Below, piece after piece: positions 49,201 through 59,975 of a stretch of DNA of 64,000 nucleotides; position 1 is the stretch's first letter, and every line of letters begins with the position of its first letter. The DNA is from Allolobophora icterica. Taxonomy: Eukaryota > Annelida > Clitellata > Crassiclitellata > Lumbricidae. Both the position numbers and the translations under genes were made by a program. The notes below the pieces were generated by a model, which was not told where the DNA came from, did no database searches, and worked only from the letters and a program-made list of their open reading frames with translations. The DNA is taken from positions 10,683,115-10,747,114 of the forward strand of contig OY744615.1 in the NCBI GenBank assembly GCA_963556255.1, written 5' to 3'.

Positions 49201-52200
49201 CCATAATTACATGGAGTCCGTAAATAATTACTTGGTAAAATGGTAAACAGACAGATCAAATACTAAACTTTCCAAATTGCTTATCCAGCATATGCTGCCT
49301 CTCTGTCTTAGCGGACTGATTTTCTGGATGTTAACCTCGTTATGGCTTGGTTTTGGTGTGCCATCGGTTGATGCCTTAAGCATTAGACATCGGTGCTATA
49401 GAAGTTACTAATCACAATTAAGATAATTTTAATACATCTGCATACATTAGACCCAATTAGGCAATGGTCAAAACAAGTTCAACAACATGCATTATCTTTA
49501 ATTAAAAGAAACTCTCCATTTTCAGTATCAGTCTTAATCTTCGTAAACATAAATTAACTAGTCATTCATCCCATATCACACCAATACACCTCCAACATGA
49601 CCATCTTTGATTTGCTGAATATTAGCATAGTAGCCCATCTTAATGATGGGGCGTGGTGGCTCAGTGGTAAGTTCGGCGCCTTGTGACCGGAGGGTTGCAG
49701 GTTCGAATCCCACTCTAGCCGCTGCGTATGGACCTTGGGCAAGTCCTTCACTCGCAATTGCTCGTGGCGCTTCGGCGTGAAAATTCTGGCACAGTATCAA
49801 ATGCTGTAGTCGGGAGCGCCTCTGAGTAGTAGTTGACTTCGAGAGGCGCTATAGAAATATCCGGAATAAATAAATAAAAAATAAATAATGAAGTAATTAA
49901 AAAACCCACATTTAATTTCTGAAAATTCTAACCTCCTTCATATTTGATTTCTCCTTCGACTACTTCTTGATTTTCAGAACCGTCAACGTCACCTTCCTTT
50001 GGAAAACAAAAAAATTTAATTCATTAACAAAATTCCAAAACGCATTCACGAAAACTAAGAAATTAAACATGGGATTTGTGAGTATGAGTCTTGCCCGACA
50101 CACAGTCTGTGTAGGGAACGTGAGCAAGTCCACAATACAACATTGCAGATTGTTTTTGTTATTAGCTTTGTGTTGACAAACATCCATAATAATAATAAAT
50201 AACAATAACTAATAAAAACAGTAAACAATAATTATTGTTCAATTTAATATCGGTTTTGATATTTTAAAGATGTATTGACAATCTCTCAGCATTAAAAATC
50301 TCTGCCCAGACTTTATTGAAAACAGACTGCGGCATTACTCGAACATATCAATACCTGAGCATTAGCACAAACTTATTAATCAATTTATTATAATTATTAA
50401 TTTATTATAATTATAATTATTATTACTATTATTATTATTATTACCATACTATAATATAGTATTACTACATAATATATTCTATAGAAATATGTATGATATA
50501 GTATTATTATGTAAGTAATGTCATTGTTGTTATCATAAACAAATCAATCATGCATTAATATCTTTCACAGGTGCTCTATAAATTAATTGAATAATTGAAT
50601 GAAAGAACAAACAAATGAATAAAATTATATATGAATGAATGAACAACTGAATGAACAAATGCATTAAATAATTAAATGAATGAGTGAATGAATACATAAA
50701 CTAAGGAACAAACGAGTGAATGAATGAATGAATGAAAGATAACTACATGAAGAAGGTCTTGGGCTTCGGTCTCGGAAAGGTGAACGTGTCGTACTTCCAC
50801 TCCTTCCTCTTCCTCAGTTTCATCTTCCGCTCCTATTCTGTCAAATTCGACACAGTCCATGTGCAGACCGGCCATCGCAAAAGAATGCTAGTTGGTATGG
50901 AATGCAATAATTTGTTCTACATTCGTCCAATTCCTACACAGAAAAAACAGAAGCCTGCTGATATACAATTTTGCACTGCTAAAACTGGCAACATTTGAAT
51001 TTAAAAAATCCATTTACCACTATATAAAATTGATAATGGTAAATGTAATAAAAAATTAATAAAATCCAGCACCCTAGAAAGCGAAGTTATCAGGGGCGCA
51101 ACTTTGGTCTAAAAGTGGGGGGTACCAACTTTCGCGTTGTTTCAGCTTCGCGGCTGTTAAATAAATATAATGCCTCCGCTTGCATTACAGTAACAATAAT
51201 AATTATAGGCTTAATAAGGATGATGCTATCAAGTATGTTTTGTTTAGTATAATGTATTGCATATCTGATGATGTTAGATCAACTGCTTTTCGTCAAATTG
51301 TAAGCCCTATTACTACCCATGTGGCCCTGGTAGCGGGGTCTAAGACCCCTTACGACTCTTCTGTGTAGTCATATTATGTTAATTGATTATAAGCATTATA
51401 TGTTTTGTTTATCCTTGCAATGTTTGATTACCGAAATAAAAATACAATACAATACATTTGCTACTGTTAGGAATAAGTATTTTGCATTGTGGTTTGACAG
51501 AGGATATTGCTACTACTAGGAATAACTGCATTGTGACTTCACAGAGGATATTGCTTGCTACCACTAGGAATAATATTGCATTGTGATTTCACAGAGAATG
51601 TGCATGATAACTCTAGGAATAATATTGCATTGTGATTTCATAGAGGATATATTGCCTTAGCAACCTCTTCTAACCTCTTGAAATAATTGCATTATTTCAT
51701 AGAGAACATGTTGCCATAGCAATGATTGTCTAACCTCTGGGAATAATTGCATTGTGGTTTCATGGAGGATATATGATGCCGCATATGGAAAGGGACCACA
51801 AGGCGATTTACTGAGATACAGGCCTTTAAACATGGTCACCCATCAAAGTATCGAAATTGGGTTTTCACTGGTATTCGATAAAGGACATCTCTGTCTATCA
51901 ATCTAGCACAACAGTTTCATGAAAATAGAACACTGCAATTAAATACTCAGCTACATAACTTCCAATAAATGGCTTTTACTATGGGCATTCTAACCTTTAA
52001 ATGAGCTTTACCGAAAATCACATATTTCAGGTTCATCACGTTCTAACTTCTACAGATGAAGTCATAATACTCCCACTATACAACATTATACACCATAATT
52101 TTCAGAATTTTGTGCTGATCATGGTGGTATGAATAACTCCAAACTCGCCAAGTGGTCCCTTTTCATATGCGGCATCACATATATTGCCTTAGCAACATCT

Positions 52201-53665
52201 TGTAATAACTGCATTGTAATTTCATACAAGCTATATTTCTGTATCAACATCTTGTAATAATTATAATTGCAATGAGATTTCATACAGAACATGCTGCCAT
52301 AACAATGATTGTCTAACCTCTGGGAATAATTGCGTTGTGATTTCACAGAGTATATTTATTGCCTTAGCAACCTCTGGCCTCTTATAATAATTGTGTTGTG
52401 ATTTCATACAAGCTAGATTCCCGTAGCAACATCTTGTAATAATTGCATTGTGATTTCAAAGAGGGCGTGTTGCCGTAGCAACCCCTTTTAACTTCTGTGA
52501 ATAATTGCATTGTGATGACATTTTCACAGAGGATGAATTGCAGTAGCAGCCTCTTGTAATAATTGTATTGTGATTTCATACAGAATATATTGTCATAGCA
52601 ACCTCTTGTAATAATCACATTGTGATTTCATACAGGTATATTTCCATAGCAACATCTTGTAACGTCTTGTAATAACTGCTTGTGATTTCACAGATAATAT
52701 TTTGTCACCTCCTTTAGTAAAAAAGAATAACTATGACAGTGATGATGATGGTGATCGCACTGATGATAATGCTCAGTAATTGTTTTGAATCTTGAGGGCT
52801 TCTTCAGATAAAAAAAGTAATGGGCAAAACAATGGGTATGAAAAGTGGGGGGTATGGTACCCTCCAGCCCAAAAAGTAAATTATCATAATAACTTGCTCA
52901 ATCACAGGTGCCTAGTCAAAAATAAAATCCGAAAGCATCAGATAAAGCAGTTCGATGATTAGATTACATTAATTTAGATTTTAAAACCAAAAGGATAAAG
53001 AATGATTAACTGAAGCATTCAAACGTATAATCCATAAATCCCTACACTGTGTAATATAAGATTGAACAAAACAAAACCACTCAACGGAGCATAAATATTA
53101 TGATTTTTCTAGCAGCTGTGCTACATAAACATGTATACATATACAGTACAACAACTAAGCGTGATGTATTTACCAAAGATTATATGGATAATTACAACAA
53201 GCCATAGTTCCCAATATTTTATTGTTCTGTCGTTTGTCAGTCAATTTTGCAACTTTGTATTGTCCCCATCACAAGCAGCATGCATTTCGTTTTTCAAAAT
53301 CCCCAATAAGCTTGAAAATTTGTTCACCCAAACTAGTCCAGTAAAACACACAGGCAAATCAGACCCTACTCGACTACCCAAGCAACCAACACAAGAAAAG
53401 TTGACAAGGTATCCGGTATTTTACCACCCAGTGATGGCCCGTTCAAGTTTGCAACCACACTTGTCCCAAGAATGTCCACCATTTTGAAGCGAACTGCTGA
53501 TGACATCCGTTTCGCTCGACATTTTTGTCATAATCGGTTCGTTTATGATCAACGTGGGGCAATTCGGGGCGTAAATTTTCGTCGGTACCCTACGTCGGTG
53601 TTCAAACATTGCTGCAGAATGCCAGGAGCGTTTTGAGGTGAGGAGGAACGCTGGGAAAACTTACC
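40264..53665 (-). CDS. ZNF143: ZNF143/ZNF76 (Staf)-type seven-finger transcription factor, 13 exons
   Basis: Coding exons (minus): 50875-50747, 49996-49933, 48975-48772, 47976-47864, 46461-46336 (end uncertain), 44892-44764, 43869-43668, 43165-42986, 42161-41946, 41706-41591, 40870-40745, 40287-40264; about 542 aa, all phases matching. A non-coding first exon ends at 53665 (GTAAGT donor). The N-terminus has DGT repeats ([24 protein letters not shown]) like the Staf activation repeats. Seven C2H2 fingers follow, e.g. [36 protein letters not shown], and [19 protein letters not shown] as the seventh. The C-terminus ends [12 protein letters not shown], resembling the EEAIRIASRIQQG end of human ZNF143. 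Staf proteins bind about 18-bp promoter sites, activate snRNA and mRNA genes and help CTCF-linked looping. The post-finger region is about 110 aa, shorter than in human ZNF143. ZNF143 and ZNF76 are vertebrate duplicates; this is probably their single-copy counterpart. Confidence 0.94.
41039..41130. mobile_element. Half of a Harbinger-like MITE
   Basis: GGGGTCATCCATTAAGTAC resembles the GGGGCCATCCATATATTACG end at 16360. No opposite end seen nearby. Confidence 0.45.
42236..42415 (-). repeat. SINE-B copy, minus strand
   Basis: Tail TTATTAAGCATCACTATT, body GAAGGACTTGCTAGAGGTCC, head AGGTGAGCTCTCTAACCAAT. Confidence 0.75.
43225..43385 (+). repeat. SINE-B copy
   Basis: GTGCTCGCCTTGTAACATGG, a GGGTTTGATTGACCC box, TTGAGCAAGTCTTTCCCTC and TTGCTCAGTGCCATCG. 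Confidence 0.75.
43905..44345 (+). repeat. SINE-A copy with an internal insertion
   Basis: Head GTGATCAGTGCGCTGGACTG and GAGGTTCAAATCCCCACC at 43920-43975; tail GAGCAGACTGACCACC and GGACTGCTTTTCTTCTC at 44260-44345. About 200 bp between them is not SINE-A. Confidence 0.6.
44458..44640 (+). repeat. SINE-B copy
   Basis: GATTGGTTAGAACACTCGC, GAGTTCAAGCCTCC, TTGAGCAAGTCCTTCACCC and GAGGCGCTTAATAGATG. Confidence 0.8.
45481..45748. mobile_element. hAT-like MITE, 268 bp
   Basis: Ends CAGTCCTTTTTTTC and GAAAAAAAGCCCTG are inverted, followed inside by GGTTCCGGAACG and CGCGTTCCGG. An 8-bp ATAATAAT flanks both sides, though the site is itself an (AAT) repeat. Confidence 0.8.
46075..46255 (-). repeat. 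SINE-B copy, minus strand
   Basis: TTAAGTGCCGCTATCTAATG, GAAGGACTTGCTCATGGTCC, GGCTCAAACCCGTACTC and GCGAGAGCTCTAGACAATC. Confidence 0.8.
46655..46955 (+). repeat. SINE-A copy, complete
   Basis: Best copy in the window. Head GTCGAGAGGTTAGTGTGCTG and GAGGTTCAAATCGCTGC, middle TTTCTGTTCCATCTGCACC, tail GAAAATGAAGTCGCTAACTC and GAGACTGCTCTTCTTTTAC. The head is tRNA-like with A-box and B-box positions. Confidence 0.85.
47300..47460 (+). mobile_element. LINE C-terminal fragment
   Basis: Encodes [14 protein letters not shown], a variant of the LINE GP.LWN.LP tail. It lies between SINE-like tails. Confidence 0.5.
48480..48735 (+). repeat. SINE-B copy with a small LINE-tail insert
   Basis: SINE-B body (GGTTCGAGTCTCC, TTGAACAAGTCATTCCC, GTGGCGCTAAATAAATGC) is interrupted at about 48520-48595 by a piece of the L2-like LINE 3' tail (AATAAGCTGGTGCTCTGC). 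Confidence 0.7.
49650..49885 (+). repeat. SINE-C: tRNA-derived head fused to LINE-type tail
   Basis: The head has a good A-box (TGGCTCAGTGGTAAG) and B-box (GGTTCGAATCC) spaced as in a tRNA. The 3' end reads GAGAGGCGCTATAGAAATAT with (AAAT)n, the same type of tail as the L2-like LINE fragments, suggesting mobilisation by that LINE. Confidence 0.8.
50480..50745. repeat. Degenerate (AATG)n next to coding exon 2
   Basis: Many ATGAATGAATGA-type tetramers in the 3' flank of the first coding exon of the ZNF143-like gene. Confidence 0.7.
51460..52720. repeat. Diverged satellite-like tandem array in ZNF143-like intron 1
   Basis: Units of about 60-70 bp built on GCATTGTGATTTCATAGAGG, then ATATTGCC(A/T)TAGCAACCTC, then TTGTAATAATT recur roughly 15 times across the interval. 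They are interrupted at 51775-52176 by a transposon. Unit sequence and length vary, so the array is old. Confidence 0.8.
51775..52176. mobile_element. MITE inside the satellite, about 31-bp inverted ends
   Basis: Left end GATGCCGCATATGGAAAGGG and right end CCCTTTTCATATGCGGCATC are inverted copies extending about 31 bp with few mismatches. Satellite units continue on both sides. Confidence 0.85.
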
Positions 53666-53790
53666 CAAAATCCTCTCGATGGACCACGATGCAACGCTTC
53701 CACAATGGCCGCCGCCTCTTCACAGGTCAACGGACAACAACAACACAGACTTAACGACGAATCTAGACTGTATCCGGGCAGCGGAGAGAG
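53665..53790 (-). promoter_or_regulatory. Promoter/5' UTR exon region of the ZNF143-like gene
   Basis: GC-richer than its surroundings and without an ATG on the minus strand; ends at GGATTTTGG followed by GTAAGT. It overlaps a possible + strand first exon at 53705-53789. Confidence 0.55.
53705..53789 (+). CDS. Possible first coding exon of a divergent gene
   Basis: The + strand has ATG in strong context (CACAATGGCC), an open frame beginning MAAASSQVNGQQQHRLND and a consensus donor (AGAGTAAGTAAG) after 28 codons. No later exons are recognised up to 64 kb, so the gene would have a long first intron or the exon is fortuitous. Protein unknown. Confidence 0.35.
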
Positions 53791-54198
53791 TAAGTAAGTA
53801 GTTGTGGTTCGTCGTACAAAATAGACTTATTTCAGAGGTGCGAAAATCTACTTTTGTAAAGATTTGTAGGTTTTTGGGTTTTAATATATTTCCAACAATC
53901 GTGAACAGAACAATGGCAGTGCATAGAATTTTAACTCTGATGGTTGCATGAAAGAAGAGAGGTTTATTAGCATGCTGTAGGCCTTCTGCCAATGGAACGG
54001 TTGTGGCTAATGTATGTGACTGCAGGCTGTAGGCTGTTAACCCTGGTAACCCGTATTCAGTGTAGTCTATAAATGTTATAATTGAATACTACTACTGAAT
54101 AGCCTAAGGCCCCTTTTCTGCAAGCGTTTTAAAACCATTGTTTTCGATGGTTTGGCGTTGTCAGGCCGGGAGCGCCTCCTAGAAGTTTCTAAAATTGG

Positions 54199-55104
54199 CA
54201 GTCTTGTTGTCCTCGAGACCAAGGTCTTGGTCTCGAGTGCACTCGAGTTCGTTTTTAAAAATCTTGGTCTTGGTCTTGGTCTTGAGGTTCAAGGTCTTGG
54301 TCTTGGTCTTGGTCTTGAGGTTCAAGGTCTTGGTCTTGGTCTTGAGGCTCAAAGTCTTGGTCTTGGTTTTCCAAGACCAAGACCAAGACTTTTGAAAATA
54401 TTAACAGTCATTTAACAAAACGTAACGATTTAAAAAATATATCTAATAATTACTAATACAATTGCTTTAGTATTTACACGGTGTGAGTGAGGCTTTACTG
54501 TTGTTTTTGACATTTATTTTGACTTCCGGTTATTTACCATGGAATGATTTCAAAACATCCGGTACTTGAAAAGCTGCTCTGTGTGCCAGTGAATTCAACA
54601 CTGCAGAACGTATTTTTCACATGGCAGAATTTTTATGAGGCCCCACAGGTCACGTCTTGGTCAGAAAATTCTGAGCGAGTTGTTTTTTTTAAATGCAACA
54701 GGCATTTGAAACAAACATTTCGCATGAGACTTTTAAAATACGAATTCGGAATTCTCTTCTCTCTGCCTTTGGAGTTGTTTTGTTTGAACAAAATAAAATA
54801 TTCGTGCTTAGCTAAAATAGCGAGTAGTCCGACTTGACGATTTTTTTAGTAAGGAATAGAAGTTTGGATATGGTTGCGATTTTTTGGGGTATTTTTCTCG
54901 GTTTTGGTCTTGAGTTTCAAAGTCTTGGTCTTGGTCTTGGTCTTGAGGTTCAGGGTCTTGGTCTTGGTCTTGGTCTTGAGGTTCAAGGTCTTGGTCTTGG
55001 TCTTGGTCTTGAGGTTCAAGGTCTTGGTCTTGGTCTTGGTCTTGAGGCTCAAGGTCTTGGTCTTGGTCTTGGTCTTGAGGTTTAAGGTCTTGACAACAAG
55101 ACTG
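54199..55104. mobile_element. hAT-like non-autonomous element with (GGTCTT)n arrays, 906 bp
   Basis: Ends CAGTCTTGTTGTCCTCGAG and GACAACAAGACTG are inverted. An exact 8-bp duplication AAAATTGG flanks it (54191-54198, 55105-55112). Two internal arrays (about 54262-54392 and 54902-55090) consist of GGTCTT hexamers grouped into units ending GAGGTTCAA. No transposase. Confidence 0.88.
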
Positions 55105-55159
55105 AAAATTGGCGCTATTTAAATTTACGATTACGCTGACGAGTAACGATATCTCATGG

Positions 55160-55260
55160 CAGCTGGGGCTGCTGACGTTGACCTTATCTTAAGCCATATT
55201 ACACTCGTTACATTAGCTGCACTCTGAGCAAAGAATCCAGAGCTCAGGGTCAGAAGTTAT
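55160..55260 (+). mobile_element. LINE reverse-transcriptase C-terminal fragment
   Basis: TTACATTAGCTGCACTCTGAG and CAAAGAATCCAGAG match 63290-63340 and the L2-type HWLPIEQRI segment in degraded form. Confidence 0.4.
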
Positions 55261-55269
55261 AAGAATATA

Positions 55270-55795
55270 TAGGATTGTAGAAATTCACAGCAAAATGTGG
55301 TTCATAAGTCACGGTAGGCCTAAGAGTTTCTACAAATGGGCGAAAATCACGGCAAATTCACGGCATGAAATCACGCTTTTATTTCCTGAGATCCGACCAA
55401 ACAATGACGTAAATAACAAAGAAACAATCGACGTTGTCGCTACGTAGGCCTATAATGGATTTAATGTCACAATAAATAGGGCCTAAGAGTGTAAATTACG
55501 TCATGCATCAGAGACAGTGAGGGACAATGTCAATGACGTCAACGTCATCGCGTTGCTGTATTGTTAATTTATAATTATGCTAATTAGGGCCTAGGCCTAC
55601 TTTGTTTTAATTTATTGTAGGCCTAATTTGTTACGTTGCGACTTGCGAAACATGTCAGGTCGAAACGTCGTGTTGCATTAATTTCACAGAAACAAATCAC
55701 GGCAATTCACGGCATTTTTGGAAATTCACGGCATTCACGGTAAATGCCGAAAATCACGGAATTCGCGGCTTCCGTGACTTCGTGGGTTTCTGCTA
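55270..55795. repeat. Repeat rich in CACGGCA motifs
   Basis: AATTCACGGCAT-type words recur near both ends (55330-55375 and 55690-55770), with a reversed GTGACTTCGTGGGTTTC end. Probably a decayed MITE. No gene seen. Confidence 0.4.
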
Positions 55796-55799
55796 TCTC

Positions 55800-56600
55800 T
55801 AGGCCTATAGGCCCTAGTTAAGCTGCAGTCTTTGCATGATGAAGGTTTGGATTTTCTGCATTCTGAAAAATTGCACGGAAACTGAGCCAAAGAATTGTCT
55901 CTTGAACTTTTGATGATTATGTCTAAGCGTCGGTTATTTTGTCGGTCTTCGAAACAAAGCTGTTGTGTTGCGCTGAGAAATTTTAAGAATTTACAATAAA
56001 GGTGGATGATTTTACATTTTACATCGTTGATAATATTGACGCGAGTGAATAAGGCAATTGTACTCGGTAGGTGGCGGGCCTATCACTCTTACGAATGCCG
56101 AGAAACGCTGCTTCTAATCGTACTCGGTAGTGCTAGTCCGAAGCCTGGATATAGGAGGAGACCCAACCAACCGATGAAAGTGTTATGGTGAAAGGTCTTT
56201 CGAACTGTAGCACTATAGGGTTCCAAGTGAATACCATTCTCAAATCAAATCAAATCAAATCATTTTTATTCTAATTTGTTTCTTTTTCGTTGTGCATTAG
56301 GCCTAACTCATGCGTTCTGAAGAATGAATGATTGAATGAGTTAGCGCGTGAGTGAATGAATGAATGCATGCATGCATCAAGACAGTTGATATAGCGCCTT
56401 GATATACGTCACAAAAGTGCTGCAATAAATAAATAAACATAGTTTATGGAAAATAGGCGTTTTGATATTGATACATCCTCATGTAATGGACCTTCCTTCT
56501 ATTGGAACAATCTTCTAATGCATAGAATTTTGATCAGTGCGGAAATCATTTTGAAACTGTCTTGAAGCGCAGTTGCTTAGATCAGTTATAGATAGTCACG
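55800..56600. other. No gene recognised
   Basis: Contains (AAATC)n at about 56245-56262, (AATG)n around 56320-56370 and an L2-type tail TATAGCGCCTTGATA at about 56390. Small open frames are unconvincing. Confidence 0.5.
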
Positions 56601-56698
56601 CATGAAGTGCTTTTTTAGGCATTTAAAATGCGCGATATCAAGTGTCTTAACACAGGCATACGTGCATACACGTAGCCTATACATACACACATACAGAA

Positions 56699-56801
<103 letters not shown>

Positions 56802-57169
56802 TACATATACACATGCATGCATGCACACCTGCATACATACATATATGTGTATGTATGGATATATCTATGTATGTCATGTCATGTCAAACACCGACGTCGC
56901 TGCGCGACGGTTGGTCACATGCATGGACTAGGGTTCTCCAGTGGCGCCTGTTGCGTGCAGCAGCGAGAAGATAAGATCCAGAAAGATGGATACATACATA
57001 CATATATACACATGCTTACGTACATACACACACATACATACATACATACATAAAAATTACCTATAAATTAATGAGCGATCATTGTTCCAGCATCCTAGCC
57101 CTGTACATCCAGAAGAAGCAGAGTCCACTGAGCTCAACTCCGACGAGATGCATCCATGATCTTTTCACT

Positions 57170-57485
57170 GACGGCGCTCGGTCAGTGTGCTCACTGTAGA
57201 TGAGTTCGCTAGGGGGCTCAGGTGGAGCCAAAATCTCGACAGAAATGCCTGAGCTGAGAATTGATCCACGACCTCTGGGTTGACAGCCCGGCCAGAGGCG
57301 TCTACTCCATAGAAACCTTGGAGCAAAATGCTCCATCCAAAAAATGGAGGGGGGAGATCTGTCAGTGTTGGTGCCATCATTAATGAGGGGGGGAGGGGAG
57401 GGAGTGGAGGGGTAGTTGCGCCATTGACCTGGGGGGTAGACGCCCCTGAGCCCGGCATACTAACCACTAGATCATCGTGCACCCT
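57170..57485 (-). repeat. SINE-A copy, minus strand, with an internal insertion
   Basis: ATTGATCCACGACCTCTGGG and TTGACAGCCCGG match the reversed head. The head ending (CATACTAACCACTAGATCAT) resumes at about 57458 after a G-rich insert. Confidence 0.6.
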
Positions 57486-57909
57486 GCCCTGGTTGTAAAG
57501 TAGTAGTTTTTCGCAGGGATTAACGACATTTTATGGCCGTTGACGTCGCCCTCCTCCTATTCAGTCATTGGAACTGGCACTATCAGAGTACGAGCCGTGG
57601 ACTGAACAATGAATCGAGGTTATAGCAGAGTCTGGGCCTCGTTTGTTCGTTCTGCCATTGGTTGAGATCTTATCTCCGCTTGAAGGCTGACGGAGGGAGG
57701 GGAGCGGACGGTAAGGGGCGGAATCTACGGTATGTTCTATAGAGACCCACCGCAGACGAGGTCTTAGACAGAAGGGGATGGTCAGACAGAGGTTCACACA
57801 CACAGACACATGCAAAGATATACGCACAGACAGATAGAGATACAAAGCTATGGATGGAGACATACGCACAGATAAACAGAAAGAAAAACTGAAAAATATA
57901 TTGATAGAG

Positions 57910-58065
57910 ATACTGTCTGTCTGTATGTCTGTCTGTCTGTCTGTATGTATGTTTGTCTGTCTATCTGTGCGTATATCTCTATGTCTGCCTGTACGTATGT
58001 CTGTCTGTATGTTTGTCTATCTGTCTGTGCGTATATCTCTATGTTTGTCTGCTTGTCTGTTATCT
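57910..58065. repeat. (TCTG)n-type microsatellite
   Basis: Imperfect CTGTCTGTCTGTATGTC repeats. Confidence 0.9.
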
Positions 58066-58659
58066 GACTTTGCGATTACAGCTACAATAGAGACAGACAC
58101 AAACAGCAAGACAGATACTTAGACAGACAGGCAGGCAGACAGACCAGTCCTCCTAACCTTCGGTCGTTGAAACCCCGTACGCATTAGATAAGTTGAGTCG
58201 ACCTCAAAGCGTCCGCGCCTGCTTTATCAGCCGCACATTCCAAGGCAGCAACCAGCGGATAAAAGGCGCCTTGAGTGCATACAACGACGCAAGCCGCGAC
58301 GCCGGTCCAGATGCTACTGAACAGCATTCTCGTGTTTGAATTGACCGCACGAGATAGGATGGCACGGTGGCTCGGCTGGTCGTGTACTACACGTTCTGCT
58401 AAGCGGTCGCAGATGTACTGTGACGCTGACGTCGGCACTGATAACAGCTGCGATAACGATGTGGATATGCGCTAACTTATTAGGCCAACGGATAGACATT
58501 GGATCAACACTTACTTAAATAGGCTTACTGCAGCTGGATCATGCGGCCGAATTTACTTATCGGGTCAGAGGGCAGGTACTGGGTCTGGTAGATCTGGTAC
58601 TGGCAGATACTGGATCGGAGATTTACATTTACAGTTATTGTAACTTTGTGGGTCAGTGT

Positions 58660-58870
58660 TAAATTACTAGGTCGACAGAAAAGCGGTGTAACCAAGCGTT
58701 ATACCATTGGAATCTGGACTTCGACTTATACACGTGGTAACTCTGGAGAATCCATCTCAAATGATGCAGCGCTCGTGAATAAGCTGGTTCCCAGCGCTTA
58801 GTCCCAAGTAGCGCTTTAGAAATTGAGAGATTGTGATTACGATTCCGTTTGGTAAATCCAGCAATGCTGC
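58660..58870 (+). mobile_element. 3' end of an L2-like LINE
   Basis: GGAATCTGGACTTCG and CTCTGGAGAATCC match a single unit of the array at 6345-6605. It continues into GCAGCGCTCGTGAATAAGC and GTAGCGCTTTAGAAATTG, the terminus of that LINE family. Confidence 0.65.
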
Positions 58871-59578
58871 TTAAATTTGTTTTCAAACCTTGAGGATGTA
58901 TGGATACTGGAAGGAACTTCAGTGGATTTTTACGTTAGCTTCTAATGAAACGAGAATTGGACTCGATTGAGAGACGAACAATAGGACGTGTCGGAGTTAC
59001 ATCCTTGTAAGAATGACTGGAGCGTTGACTCACTGGATGGCAACGTGCTTACTACGTGTAGGTCGGATTATACTGGTGCTCTGCTGTTTGTCTAGGATCG
59101 TAACTGGAATTACTTTGGCGCCAGTTCACTGGAATTCGTCGAATCCGCTGTAAGTGAATTGAAACCTGTCTTTGCCTCCAGAGGTCGCTAGGATTTGCTA
59201 CTGAAATAAGCTTATGCGTTGTGACTTTTAAAGTATTTTATGAATGTTTGAATGCATGAATGAATGAATGAATGAGCGAACGAACGATTTAATGAGTTGA
59301 TCAATCAGTCAATCAATTGCTCAATTACAGAAAAAGATGGATGGTTGGATTGATTGTATGGATGGGTGGATGCGTGGATGGATGGAGGCATTGAAATCGC
59401 AAAATACTTTTCAGTCCTCGCAGCAGCTGATCTACGTGTTTATTATTACTGTCATCTAGACCAGTGCCACTCAAACTTTCTGAAGCTGAGGACCGAGTTT
59501 TATTGTTTTTACCAGCCTTTCCGCGCGGACCAGTGCTTTTCGACATCAGCTTACCAAGGCTATATATGATATATGTTC

Positions 59579-59742
59579 ATGGGCGTCCGGAGGGGGCAAG
59601 GGGGCACCTGGATTTTAAAAATTGTCTCGTTTTCTGTGTTCATGAATAGCTATTCTGTACAGAAACGTCATTTTAACCCATAGAAAAATGTTGCCCCCTA
59701 GAAAAATTCCCCCCTAGAAAAATTCCTGCGCGGGACGCCCAT
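59579..59742. mobile_element. MITE with CATGGGCGTCC ends
   Basis: CATGGGCGTCCGGAGGGG and CGGGACGCCCATG form inverted ends. Interior similar to 30775-31049 (GGGGGCA, TTGCCCCC). No target duplication is visible. Confidence 0.7.
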
Positions 59743-59975
59743 GGACATAATATTATTGTTATAAAATGTAGATCTCATAATACGGTGTTGTCACTGTTTA
59801 TTACAACTATGCTTTTGTTAGGTCATATAGTATTGCATGTTTTAAACTGTTTGTTTTGTATGAACAGTTTTCGTTTTTAGGTTTTCATTGCACAGTGTAG
59901 CCTATACAATTTAATATTTTATTGAGGTATACATTCAAAATTGTGATTCCTGTTAACATTCCGCGGTCCGCTTAC

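Noticed and set aside
49650..49730. Genuine tRNA gene
   Set aside because: A- and B-boxes are present, but the acceptor stem does not close and the sequence continues into a LINE-like tail, so it is a SINE head. The same applies to the other B-box hits.
53640..53670. Possible ZNF143/Staf binding site for self-regulation (AACGCTGGGAAAACTT)
   Set aside because: Only the CTGGGAA core matches; the rest of the roughly 18-bp consensus does not.
57165..57482. 105-codon proline-rich minus-strand frame
   Set aside because: Falls on a SINE-A copy with an inserted G-rich stretch; no protein resemblance.
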